Source of the DNA: Leclercia sp. S52 | GTDB lineage: Bacteria; Pseudomonadota; Gammaproteobacteria; Enterobacterales; Enterobacteriaceae | DNA: 64,000 nucleotides | NCBI RefSeq assembly: GCF_039727615.1 | Contig: NZ_CP152474.1 | Coordinates: 2,418,001-2,482,000 of the forward strand | Direction: 5' to 3' | Shown here: positions 56,526 to 64,000 of the stretch, piece by piece | Layout: every line of letters begins with the position of its first letter | Position numbering within the stretch: the first letter of the stretch is position 1 | Made by a program: the position numbers and the translations under genes | Notes under the pieces: generated by a model | The model's input: the letters and a program-made list of their open reading frames with translations, nothing else | What the model was told of the DNA's origin: nothing | The model's database searches: none

Positions 56526-57671
56526 TTAACGACCACCCATAATGGCGATGTAGTCCTGCACCCAGCGGCTGTAAGGCACAAATTTGCCGCCGTTGGCGAC
56601 AGGCGTTTTCCAGAACATGATTTTGTCGAAATAGTTGTAGCCGTTGGTTTCACAGCCTTTGTCGCCCAGCAGGGTGCTGGCTTTACAACCTTCCGCTACC
56701 ACCGGCAATGAACCGAACCAAGCCGCCAGATCGCCCTGCACTTTCGGCGTCAGCGACCAGTTCATCCACTTGTAGGCGCACATCGGGTGTTTGGCGTCGG
56801 CGTGCAGCATGGTGGTGTCCGCCCAGCCCGTTACCCCCTCTTTCGGGAAGACGGTGCCAATCGGCTGATTCTCGCCCTTGAGGGCATTGGCCTGATACGG
56901 CCAGGCGCTGGAAGCAACCACCCCTTCGTTTTTGAAATCACTCATCTGCACGGTAGTGTCGTGCCAGTAGCGGTGGATCAGCGGGTGCTGATCTTTCAGC
57001 ACTTTCACGACAGCCGCGTACTGCGCTTCGGTCAGCTGATAGGGGTCGGTGATGCCCAGCTCCGGCTGAGTGGCTTTGACGTACAGCGCCGCATCGGCAA
57101 TATAGATCGGGCCATCGTAGGCCTGAACCCGCCCTTTGTTGGTTTTGCCGTCCGGCAGGTTTTGTTCTTTAAAGATGACGCCCCAGGTATCAGGCGGCGT
57201 CGGGAAAGTTTTGGTGTTGTACATCAGCAGGTTTGGTCCCCACTGATAGGGCGTGCCGTAGGCTTTACCGTCGACGTTAAACCACTCCCCTTTAACGATC
57301 CGCGGGTCGAGGGTTTTCCAGTTGGGGATTAAATCGGGATTAATCGGCTGAACGCGTTTGCCCATAATCAGGCGCAGGGAGGCATCGCCGGAGGCGGTCA
57401 CCAGGTCGTAACCGCCCTTCGCCATCAGGCTGACCATCTCGTCGGAGGTGGCGGCGGTTTTGACATTTACTTTACAGCCGGTCTCTTTCTCAAAGGCGGT
57501 GACCCAATCGTAGGCTTTGTCGGTCTCGCCGCGTTCGATGTAGCCCGGCCAGGCAATGATATCCAGCCGCCCTTCGCCCTGACCGATCTCTTTTGGCGGC
57601 TCTGCCGCCTGCGCAGCCAATACCGTCATGCCGAGCGCGCACAGACTGCTACGGGCAAATTTTTTGCTCAT
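56526..57671 (-). CDS. ydcS: YdcS polyamine-binding protein
   Basis: The 381-aa periplasmic protein (PotD/PotF family) has a signal peptide ending AAQAA and DIIAWPGYIERGETDKAYDWVTAFEKETGC, matching E. coli YdcS. It captures putrescine and related polyamines for YdcTUV; the E. coli protein has also been reported to have polyhydroxybutyrate synthase activity. First gene of the operon. Confidence 0.93.
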   Translation of the reverse strand: MSKKFARSSLCALGMTVLAAQAAEPPKEIGQGEGRLDIIAWPGYIERGETDKAYDWVTAFEKETGCKVNVKTAATSDEMVSLMAKGGYDLVTASGDASLRLIMGKRVQPINPDLIPNWKTLDPRIVKGEWFNVDGKAYGTPYQWGPNLLMYNTKTFPTPPDTWGVIFKEQNLPDGKTNKGRVQAYDGPIYIADAALYVKATQPELGITDPYQLTEAQYAAVVKVLKDQHPLIHRYWHDTTVQMSDFKNEGVVASSAWPYQANALKGENQPIGTVFPKEGVTGWADTTMLHADAKHPMCAYKWMNWSLTPKVQGDLAAWFGSLPVVAEGCKASTLLGDKGCETNGYNYFDKIMFWKTPVANGGKFVPYSRWVQDYIAIMGGR

Positions 57672-57881
57672 ACCTGGTACTCCTGTCGTAATGAAATCAG
57701 AAGGCAGCCGTGCCGATAAGAATATCTCCTGAATTAAACGTAGACCGCGCTATTGCCGCGCACCCGGCGGGCTGCAGAAATTTCACCAGGTTGTGACCGG
57801 GGGGCGCATTCCCCGGTAACTGGATTATAGACAAGGGGTTAGCGGGCGCAGGGGTTATGCATATTTCCTATGAGCGACAAT

Positions 57882-57911
57882 AAAAAAACGCCGCAAATTA
57901 ATTGCGGCGTT
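57882..57911 (-). terminator. Terminator of ydcR
   Basis: On the minus strand AACGCCGCAA-ttaat-TTGCGGCGTT is followed by TTTTTTTA, about 55 bases after the ydcR stop. The remaining 294-base gap to ydcS holds its promoter. Confidence 0.9.
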
Positions 57912-57965
57912 ATTAACGGGATAAGAAATAATTATTCAGACACGCAGATCAATCACGCGAAATAC

Positions 57966-59384
57966 CTATTTTTGCGTTTTTAACATTCTGCTAATTATCC
58001 GCGCTAACTGGATCACCGCCTGCTCCTCCCGCTCTCCCCAGGCCCAGGAAGTGTTAAAGCGGAAAAACGGCGTCCAGGTGTCGGACGTCGAGAACATCTT
58101 GCCCGGCGCAATGCTGATGTGATGCACCAGCGCCTGGGCGCTGAGCTCCCCGGCATCCAGCGGCGCGGGCAGCTCCAGCCATAAGAAGTAGCCGCTGTCG
58201 CTGTGGTGGATTTTCACTTCGGCGGGCAGATGGCGCAGCAGCGCCTGCCACGCCTGCTGCTTGCGCTCCGCCAGGGTGCGGCGCAGGCGTCTGAGGTGGG
58301 CGTCGTAGCGTTTGGTGGCGAGATAATCCACCAGTGCCAGCTGCATCGGGGAGCTGGTGGATAAGGTGCTCATCAGCTGCAACTGCTGAATGCGGCGGGC
58401 ATGTTTCCCTGCCGCCACCCAGCCGATACGGAACCCGGCCACCAGGCATTTAGAGAAAGAGGAGCAGTGCAACGTCATATCGCTGCGGTCCCAGGCTTTT
58501 GCCGGGAGCGGCTTTTCACGTCCGTAATAGAGTTCGCTGTAGACGTCGTCCTCAATCAGCGTGACGCTATGTTCAGTGAGCAAATCGATAAGCTGCGCCT
58601 TTTTGTCGGCGCTGAGGGTAAAGCCCAGCGGATTCTGGCCGTTGGTCATCAGCCAGCAGGCTTTAACCGGATAGTCGTTCAGTGCCTGCGCCAGGGCGTT
58701 AAGATCGATCCCCTCGTGCACGTCGGTGGCCACCGACAGCGCCTTGAGTTTCAGCCTCTCCAGCGCCTGTAGCGCCCCGTAGAAACAGGGGTTTTCGACG
58801 ATCACCCAGTCGCCCGGTTCGGTGACCGCCTGCAGGCTGAGGTTCAGCGCTTCGAGGGCCCCGGCGGTAATGACAATTTCATCCGGGGAGATATTCATCC
58901 CCTGCTGGGCGTAGCGACGGGCGATGGCGTGGCGCAGATCGACGTTGCCCGGCGGCAGGTTCTCGATCACGCTCATGGCGGTGGCGGTTTTACTGACGTT
59001 CGCCAGGGAGCGGTTCAGCTGTTGTAAGGGAAAGAGACGCGGATCGGGAAAAGCCGAGGCAAAAGGCACCACCGAGGGATCGCGGCTGGCCTGTAACACA
59101 TCGAAGATATAGGTATTGATATCCACCGCTTCATCGCGCATCACCTGCGCGGGCGGCATCGGCTGCTGCCCGGTGGGACGGGCCGCGACGTAGTAGCCCG
59201 ACTGGGGACGCGCCACAATGCGCCCCTGGCTCTCCAGCATCTGATACGCGTGACCCACGGTCATAAAGCTCATTCCGCTGCTGGTGACCTGCTCGCGCAG
59301 GGAGGGCAGCTTATCGCCGGGCTGCCAGACGCCGAGTTCGATCTGCGAAATGATTTGCTGTGCCAGGCGCTGGTATTTTTTCAT
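57966..59384 (-). CDS. ydcR: YdcR, MocR-type GntR/aminotransferase regulator
   Basis: The 472-aa protein has an N-terminal GntR winged helix (GVWQPGDKLPSLREQVTSSGMSFMTVGHAYQMLESQGRIVARPQSGYYV) and a fold-type I aminotransferase domain with the PLP lysine in CSSFSKCLVAGFRIGWV. It is upstream of ydcS on the same strand, as in E. coli, and is the likely regulator of the polyamine operon through an amino-compound-PLP adduct. Confidence 0.92.
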   Translation of the reverse strand: MKKYQRLAQQIISQIELGVWQPGDKLPSLREQVTSSGMSFMTVGHAYQMLESQGRIVARPQSGYYVAARPTGQQPMPPAQVMRDEAVDINTYIFDVLQASRDPSVVPFASAFPDPRLFPLQQLNRSLANVSKTATAMSVIENLPPGNVDLRHAIARRYAQQGMNISPDEIVITAGALEALNLSLQAVTEPGDWVIVENPCFYGALQALERLKLKALSVATDVHEGIDLNALAQALNDYPVKACWLMTNGQNPLGFTLSADKKAQLIDLLTEHSVTLIEDDVYSELYYGREKPLPAKAWDRSDMTLHCSSFSKCLVAGFRIGWVAAGKHARRIQQLQLMSTLSTSSPMQLALVDYLATKRYDAHLRRLRRTLAERKQQAWQALLRHLPAEVKIHHSDSGYFLWLELPAPLDAGELSAQALVHHISIAPGKMFSTSDTWTPFFRFNTSWAWGEREEQAVIQLARIISRMLKTQK

Positions 59385-59496
59385 CGGGTTCTCCTTGCTG
59401 CATCACAGTGTATATCAGCAGGAGAAAAAAGGCAGGATTAATAAACTGTTATAGGTAGTAGTGCTGTTTCAGCAGGCGTGACGGCGCCCGACTGGC

Positions 59497-59685
59497 TTAC
59501 TTACGGAACTCAAACGGGACCCGCTGTGCATGACTCAGCACGGCTAAATGGTCAAAGGTGATCATTGATGATTTGCAGAAAATGCACTTCGCACCGTGTG
59601 GATTTTTTTCAGACACGTCAAATGCGGAAGTACGGAACTGCGAACCATGACAGCAAGGGCAACGAAAATGGATATTAGAACTCAT
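59497..59685 (-). CDS. YmcF/YnfQ-like zinc-ribbon small protein
   Basis: The 62-aa protein has two CXXC pairs (CPCCHGSQFRTS and CIFCKSS) and the sequence DVSEKNPHGAKCIFCKSSMITFD, matching the small proteins YmcF and YnfQ of E. coli, which are cold-shock induced beside csp genes. Here no csp gene is next to it. A leader of about 190 bases lies upstream. Start at 59685 preceded by AGGAGA. Likely binds one zinc; function unknown. Confidence 0.85.
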   Translation of the reverse strand: MSSNIHFRCPCCHGSQFRTSAFDVSEKNPHGAKCIFCKSSMITFDHLAVLSHAQRVPFEFRK

Positions 59686-60063
59686 GTAAATCTCCTGAAC
59701 GTAAAAACGTCAAATACTAAATTGGGCCTTTAAAAGGCGATCGTGGTCTGAGACAAAACTAATCAGAGCGTTCAGAGCGTAAAGAAAAAACCCAAGAGAG
59801 GCTGCGGAGAGGCACAACGTGTTGAGAGATGCTTTAAGAGACTGCGACAGATATTTTTTTGGCATTCAAACCGAAAATCCATTTACGCACAACCGAGGGA
59901 AGGATGCAAGCGCTTTTATAGATAAAAATTCTGTCGCTTAGTCGGCTTTCTCTGGTCTCGGTCAAATTATTTGATGGCTTCTGTGAAATAAAGGGCATTT
60001 TCATTCATCTGGCAATCCGTAAAGTAAGACCACACTCATTATTTGAAACCAGGATAACCCGAC
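59686..60063. promoter_or_regulatory. Long leader of the zinc-ribbon gene and divergent promoter
   Basis: The 378 bases hold no gene. On the minus strand they include CGGTTTGAATGCC at about 59864-59876, loosely like the CGGTTTGACGTACAG cold-box of cspA-type leaders, and an AT-rich promoter-like TATCTATAAAAGCGCTTGCA stretch. The LLM gene promoter must lie at the other end. Confidence 0.4.
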
Positions 60064-61092
60064 ATGAAAAAGATCGGATTTTTGTCATTTGGTCACTGGA
60101 CACCGTCCCCGCAGTCCGGCACCCGCACCGCCGCTGACGCCCTGCTGCAATCCATCGATCTGGCGGTAGCCGCAGAAGAGCTGGGCGCGGATGGTGCCTA
60201 CTTCCGCGTGCACCATTTTGCCCGTCAGCTCGCCTCCCCCTTCCCGCTACTGGCAGCGATCGGTGCCAAAACCAGCAAGATTGAGATCGGCACTGGCGTT
60301 ATCGATATGCGCTATGAAAACCCGCTTTATATGGCGGAAGACGCAGGTTCAGCCGACTTAATTTCCGGTGGACGTTTGCAGCTGGGCATTAGCCGCGGCT
60401 CTCCCGAGCAGGTGATCGACGGCTGGCGTTACTTTGGTTATGTGCCGGGCGAAGGTGAAAACGAGTCTGATATGGCCCGTCGCCATACCGAAGTGCTGTT
60501 AGAGGCCCTGCGCGGCGAAGGTTTTGCCAAACCCAATCCGCAGCCGATGTTCCCTAACCCGCCGGGCCTGCTGCGCGTTGAGCCGCACTCCGAAGGGTTA
60601 CGCGACCGCATCTGGTGGGGCGCGGGCTCGAACGCCACCGCCATCTGTGCCGCGAAGCTGGGGATGAACCTGCAAAGCTCAACCCTGAAGGACGACGAAA
60701 CCGGCGAGCCGTTCCACATCCAGCAGGCAAAACAGATCCGCGCCTACCGCGAAGCCTGGGCCGAAGCGGGCCATACCCGCACGCCGCGCGTCTCGGTCAG
60801 CCGCAGCATTTTTGCCCTGATGGACGATCGCGATCGGATGTACTTCGGCTCCAGCCGTAACGAAAGCGATAGCGTGGGGTATCTGGATGAGAAAACTCGC
60901 GCCATTTTCGGACGCAGCTACGCCGCCGAGCCTGACAAGCTGATTGCCCAGCTGAAACAGGACGAAGCGATCGCCGAAGCGGATACCTTGTTACTGACCG
61001 TGCCCAACCAGCTGGGCGTGGAGTATAACGTGCATGTGATTGAGTCGATTCTGAAGCACGTGGCACCGGCCATGGGCTGGCGCGACGAATAA
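60064..61092 (+). CDS. LLM-class flavin-dependent oxidoreductase
   Basis: The 342-aa protein has the bacterial luciferase-like barrel: KIGFLSFGHWTPSP, EELGADGAYFRVHHFARQLASPFPLLAAIGAKTSKIEIGTGVIDMRYENPLYMAEDAG and SGGRLQLGISRGSPEQV. It should use reduced FMN (or F420-like) for oxidation of a small organic compound. It stands alone, with a hairpin after it. Substrate unknown. Confidence 0.85.
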   Translation: MKKIGFLSFGHWTPSPQSGTRTAADALLQSIDLAVAAEELGADGAYFRVHHFARQLASPFPLLAAIGAKTSKIEIGTGVIDMRYENPLYMAEDAGSADLISGGRLQLGISRGSPEQVIDGWRYFGYVPGEGENESDMARRHTEVLLEALRGEGFAKPNPQPMFPNPPGLLRVEPHSEGLRDRIWWGAGSNATAICAAKLGMNLQSSTLKDDETGEPFHIQQAKQIRAYREAWAEAGHTRTPRVSVSRSIFALMDDRDRMYFGSSRNESDSVGYLDEKTRAIFGRSYAAEPDKLIAQLKQDEAIAEADTLLLTVPNQLGVEYNVHVIESILKHVAPAMGWRDE

Positions 61093-61102
61093 ATCTGAAT
61101 AC

Positions 61103-61130
61103 GCTACGTAGGGTTTGCGCCCTACGTAGC
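61103..61130 (+). terminator. Perfect hairpin after the LLM gene
   Basis: GCTACGTAGGG-tttgcg-CCCTACGTAGC forms an 11-bp stem starting 10 bases after the stop. No T-run follows. The next 190 bases contain only very short frames, one of which (61216-61278, minus strand, MVNNIKQVGKRFALLLIVVM) looks like a membrane peptide but lacks other support. Confidence 0.5.
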
Positions 61131-61324
61131 GGTTAAGAATCAACTTTGTCGACTTCTTCCTCTTCACCCGTCTGAACAAATTCATGCTTTCGTTCATAGA
61201 ATTTGTACCCCGCTGTTACATAACTACTATTAAGAGCAGAGCAAAACGCTTACCGACCTGTTTAATGTTGTTGACCATGTTGTCAATGACGCCTCTTAAA
61301 TTCTGAAAGCGAAGCCAAATCATT

Positions 61325-62440
61325 ATGATGGCAAAAAACCTGATAATGTCGTGGAACCGTTTCGGTCCCCTATTCACACTGGCCTTCGCTCTGAACTGTC
61401 TCTCTTTTCACTTGCTGGCGCAGCCTGAATACAAGCCGGTCTCCTTACCGGAGCCCAAAATTCAGTATCTCGGCGTGGGCGGCTGGCTGCTTCACTGGCA
61501 GGGTGAAGGCCTTTTAATCGCGCCTTCATTCAGTAATCCCGCGCTTATGAACCTGGAAGGCTGGCCTCCCGTGCGGGTGGCGGCTAATAAAGAGAAGATT
61601 GATAAATTTATGCCGCCAGCCGATGACGTCACGATGCTGCTGGTTGGGCATGGTCACTACGATCATCTGCTGGATGTACCCTGGGTAATGGCCACTAAAA
61701 CACCCCATGCGGTCCTGTATGGCTCAACAACCGTGAAAAATATTCTCCATTCTTTCAGCGATAAACAAAAAATGACCGCGCAAGGCGAGCCGTGGGTCGA
61801 TCCTGTTCGGGTTATCGATGCAACGCCGCAGATGAAAAGCATCCCTGGCTGCGAAGATGCAACGAAGCAGGCCGAGGGAAAATGGATCCCCTCCAGCGGG
61901 GGGCATATTCGGGTCATGCCGATTCAGAGCATGCATGCAAGTCATGTCCTCGGCTTTACCGTGGCGCATGGTGAAAGCCCGGAGCTCAACGAAATACCTA
62001 CCACCGTTTTCGGTTGGAAACAGGGGCAATCAATGGCCTGGCTTATCGAGCTACTGGACATAACCCCGCAGGGACAAAAGGTGGTTTACCGTATTCACTT
62101 TCAGGACAGCCCGGCCACACCCCCGTGCGGGTTTCCACCCACCACGCTTGACGGTGAACCAACGGCTATGGATGTTGAGATCCTTGGCGTGGGCGGCTGG
62201 GAGAACGTCAGAAACTACCCGGATGAGTTGCTGAGGCGCACCCGGCCCCGACTCGTCCTGCTGGGGCACTGGGAAAATTTCTTTGGCAACGATCTGCGCC
62301 GCAAACCCACTCCACTCATGGGTCAGGATATTGAAAATATGCGTCAGGCCGTGGTTCAGGCACTGAAAGCGGACCATAACAGTGCCAGAGTGCAGATGCC
62401 CGCCCCGCTTGATGACGTCGCGCTACCGCCGTCGCCCTAA
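61325..62440 (+). CDS. Metallo-beta-lactamase-fold protein with signal peptide (UlaG/RomA type)
   Basis: The 371-aa protein has an N-terminal signal-like segment (FTLAFALNCLSFHLLA) and the metal motif GHGHYDHLLDVPW, with further metal-ligand candidates HASHV and LLGHWENFF. This is the large MBL hydrolase fold, here possibly exported. The family includes lactonases and phospholipases; no activity can be assigned. The start is uncertain because no good ribosome site precedes the first Met. It overlaps the end of the convergent transporter ATPase gene by 4 bases. Confidence 0.7.
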   Translation: MMAKNLIMSWNRFGPLFTLAFALNCLSFHLLAQPEYKPVSLPEPKIQYLGVGGWLLHWQGEGLLIAPSFSNPALMNLEGWPPVRVAANKEKIDKFMPPADDVTMLLVGHGHYDHLLDVPWVMATKTPHAVLYGSTTVKNILHSFSDKQKMTAQGEPWVDPVRVIDATPQMKSIPGCEDATKQAEGKWIPSSGGHIRVMPIQSMHASHVLGFTVAHGESPELNEIPTTVFGWKQGQSMAWLIELLDITPQGQKVVYRIHFQDSPATPPCGFPPTTLDGEPTAMDVEILGVGGWENVRNYPDELLRRTRPRLVLLGHWENFFGNDLRRKPTPLMGQDIENMRQAVVQALKADHNSARVQMPAPLDDVALPPSP

Positions 62441-63475
62441 CCCGCTAACACACACGCCTGCCCGTTAATCGCCAGCTGTACCGGCATATTCACCTGCCAG
62501 TTTTGCCGACTGACCGTTTTGACCTGCAGCGCCTCGGGCCAGCCCGGCGAGGAGAGCATCAGGGTCGAGAGATACCCCGTAAAATCCACCCCAGCGATGG
62601 TCACCGGCTGCGCGGGAGTGACGCCAGGTGCCAGAGGCGTAATCTGCACCTGCTCAGGTCGCAGCATGATGCGCTTCTCTCCGCTGGCCAGCGGGTTGTC
62701 CACCGGGATATTGCCCAGAGGAGAGCTTGCTACCCCGCCGCTCACCTGAGCCCTGAAAATCAGCGCATCGCCAAGAAACAGCGCCGTGGCTTCATCTACC
62801 GGATGGGAATAGACCTCAACCGGCGACCCTACCTGGGCGAAACGCCCTTCACGAATCACCGCGATCTGGCTGGCGAAGGAGAGCGCCTCCTGCTGGTCGT
62901 GGGTCACCAGAATCGACGCCACTCCCGCGTGATCGAGCAGGTCCGCCGTGGCTTTGCGGGTGGCGGCGCGCAGGCCGGTATCCAGCGCCGAGAAGGGTTC
63001 GTCGAGCAGCATCAGCACAGGTTCCTGAGCCAGGGCGCGCGCCAGGGCCACGCGCTGCTGCTGGCCGCCGGAGATCTCGTGCGGCCAGTGATCTGCCAGG
63101 TCATGGCTGAGCGAGACCAGGTCCATCAACTCCGCTACCCGGCGGCGGTTATCCTGCCGCGATCCCTTCAGGCCGTAGGCAATGTTATCTCCCACCTTCA
63201 TGTGCGGGAAAAGCCCCCCCTTCCTGCGGCACAAAGCCGATCCCACGCTGATGGGCCGGAATAAAGGTGTGCTCATCAAACAGCGTTTTACCGTTAAGCA
63301 CGATGTGGCCGCTGTCCGGTGATTCAAACCCGGCAAGAATACGCAGCAGCGTGGTTTTGCCCGAGCCGGAGGGGCCGACGATCACCGTCCGTGACGACGG
63401 CATCACCGTCAGATCCAGCCCTTCCAGTACCGGAGTCTGACCAAACTTTTTGGAAATGTTCGCTAATTCAATCAT
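62437..63475 (-). CDS. Iron(III)-type ABC transporter ATPase (FbpC/AfuC-like), frame broken once
   Basis: The repaired protein is 345 aa. Walker A GPSGSGKTT, signature ISGGQQQR, Walker B LMLLDEPFSALD and VTHDQ are present, followed by the long C-terminal regulatory domain of this group. The frames join at seven C at 63214-63220; with six the text reads VPQEGGLFPHMKVGDN. It belongs with the permease gene one base upstream and would energise uptake of ferric iron or a related anion complex. Confidence 0.85.
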
Positions 63476-63476
63476 C

Positions 63477-64000
63477 TTACAGGCCCGCTAATTTTTGCGA
63501 CTGTACATACAATATTCCGGTCAGCGGCAGCGAGATCAGCACCATCAGCAGGGCGTAAGGCGCTGCGGCGACATAATCGATCTCACTGGTCAACGCCCAG
63601 AAACCGGTGGAAAGAGTGCGCGTCCCCAACGGAGAGAGCAGCAGCGTGGCGGTGAGTTCGTTGGTGATCCCGAGGAATACCAGTGCCCCACCCGCTGCCG
63701 CGCCCGGGGCGGCAAGCCGCATGGTGATCCCCCAGATGGCGCTGGCCTGGGTTTTGCCTAAACTGCGGGCGACGTTCTCCAGCTCCTGTGGAGCCTGGGC
63801 GATCCCGGCGCGTAGATTCACCAGCCCGCGGGGCAGGAACATCAGCAGGTAGGCCAGGAACAGGGTGATTTCGGTCTGATAGAGGGGACGGAAATAGTGG
63901 ATTGTCACCGTCACCAGCGCCAGGGCGACAACGATCCCCGGCAGCGAACTGGTGAAGTAGTTGCACGCTTCCAGCATCCGGAACAGCGGGCGCGGATGGC
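63477..64000 (-). CDS. Iron(III)-type ABC transporter permease (FbpB/SfuB-like), partial
   Basis: The open frame continues past the window edge, so only the C-terminal 174 residues are seen. It has membrane segments and the ATPase-contact loop [27 protein letters not shown], with [16 protein letters not shown] and [26 protein letters not shown] typical of FbpB/SfuB permeases. A substrate-binding protein gene is expected beyond 64000. Confidence 0.88.
   Translation of the reverse strand, partial: HPRPLFRMLEACNYFTSSLPGIVVALALVTVTIHYFRPLYQTEITLFLAYLLMFLPRGLVNLRAGIAQAPQELENVARSLGKTQASAIWGITMRLAAPGAAAGGALVFLGITNELTATLLLSPLGTRTLSTGFWALTSEIDYVAAAPYALLMVLISLPLTGILYVQSQKLAGL

Noticed and set aside
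61141..61278. Small membrane peptide gene upstream of the metallo-beta-lactamase gene
   Set aside because: The frame MVNNIKQVGKRFALLLIVVM is only 20 codons, has a poor ribosome site, and the following in-phase sequence is in another frame. Not enough to call.
183..63475. Treating the split genes as pseudogenes
   Set aside because: All breaks are single extra bases in homopolymers and the repaired proteins are of normal length with conserved sequence on both sides, so decay is the less likely explanation. Only the Fic fragment shows real degradation.
1..64000. CRISPR arrays, tRNA/rRNA genes, integrases, transposases, attachment sites
   Set aside because: No regularly spaced direct repeats, cloverleaf sequences, or integrase/transposase motifs were found while reading the window.

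Overview
The window reads as chromosomal DNA of a gamma-proteobacterium of the Enterobacteriaceae, close to Enterobacter, Lelliottia, Leclercia or Citrobacter. The evidence is the long collinear block homologous to the Escherichia coli ydc/ync region (ydcR-S-T-U-V-patD, ortT, ydcY, ydcZ, mnaT, curA, mcbR, yncD, yncE, ansP), the Salmonella-type srfABC genes lying in the same block, and many REP palindromes of enterobacterial type. The genus is an inference from gene content only.

Layout. 1-1461: end of an A-type colicin immunity gene facing a pore-forming colicin. 1740-4475: trypsin-like lipoprotein and a second elongation factor G. 4819-6910: arsRBC arsenic resistance. 7006-11688: tartrate-type utilisation operon (transporter, dehydrogenase, glycerate kinase) with a divergent LysR regulator. 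11796-13363: TetR regulator with paired operators and a divergent ABC-type membrane protein. 13410-14293: tautomerase and a glutathione transferase. 14333-21844: an eight-gene operon (two binding proteins, permease, ATPase, acetyltransferase, two flavin monooxygenases, amidohydrolase) that matches the Bacillus ytmI-type pathway for salvage of S-substituted cysteines. 21955-27638: P-loop kinase-like protein, Aer-like receptor, a Fic remnant, and a two-gene unit of membrane proteins (MASE1; HdeD-like fused to a peptidase-like domain). 28061-41795: ansP, RidA/TetR pair, yncE, yncD, a chemoreceptor, mcbR, curA, an XRE-cupin regulator, mnaT-ydcZ, ydcY and a DppA-like binding protein. 42077-48563: srfABC. 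48653-52158: alpha/beta hydrolase, ortT, a tiny ORF, yeaR-yoaG and an orphan flagellin with its own sigma-28 promoter. 52300-59384: patD-ydcVUTS and ydcR (polyamine uptake and catabolism). 59497-64000: YmcF/YnfQ-like zinc-ribbon protein, LLM oxidoreductase, metallo-beta-lactamase-fold protein, and part of an iron-type ABC transporter.

A dominant feature is technical. Fourteen reading-frame breaks affect twelve otherwise well-preserved genes. Every one sits on a homopolymer of six to eight bases and is repaired by removing one base; after repair the genes recover normal length (PatD 474 aa and YdcT 337 aa, as I recall the E. coli proteins). I therefore describe these genes as single coding regions and treat the breaks as probable sequencing overcalls, not as decay.

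The most interesting biology is the colicin/immunity locus with a middle segment I cannot assign, the S-substituted-cysteine operon, the sigma-28-controlled orphan flagellin, the SrfABC ATPase-like system, and the fused HdeD/peptidase-like membrane protein. No tRNA, rRNA, CRISPR array, integrase or transposase was seen.
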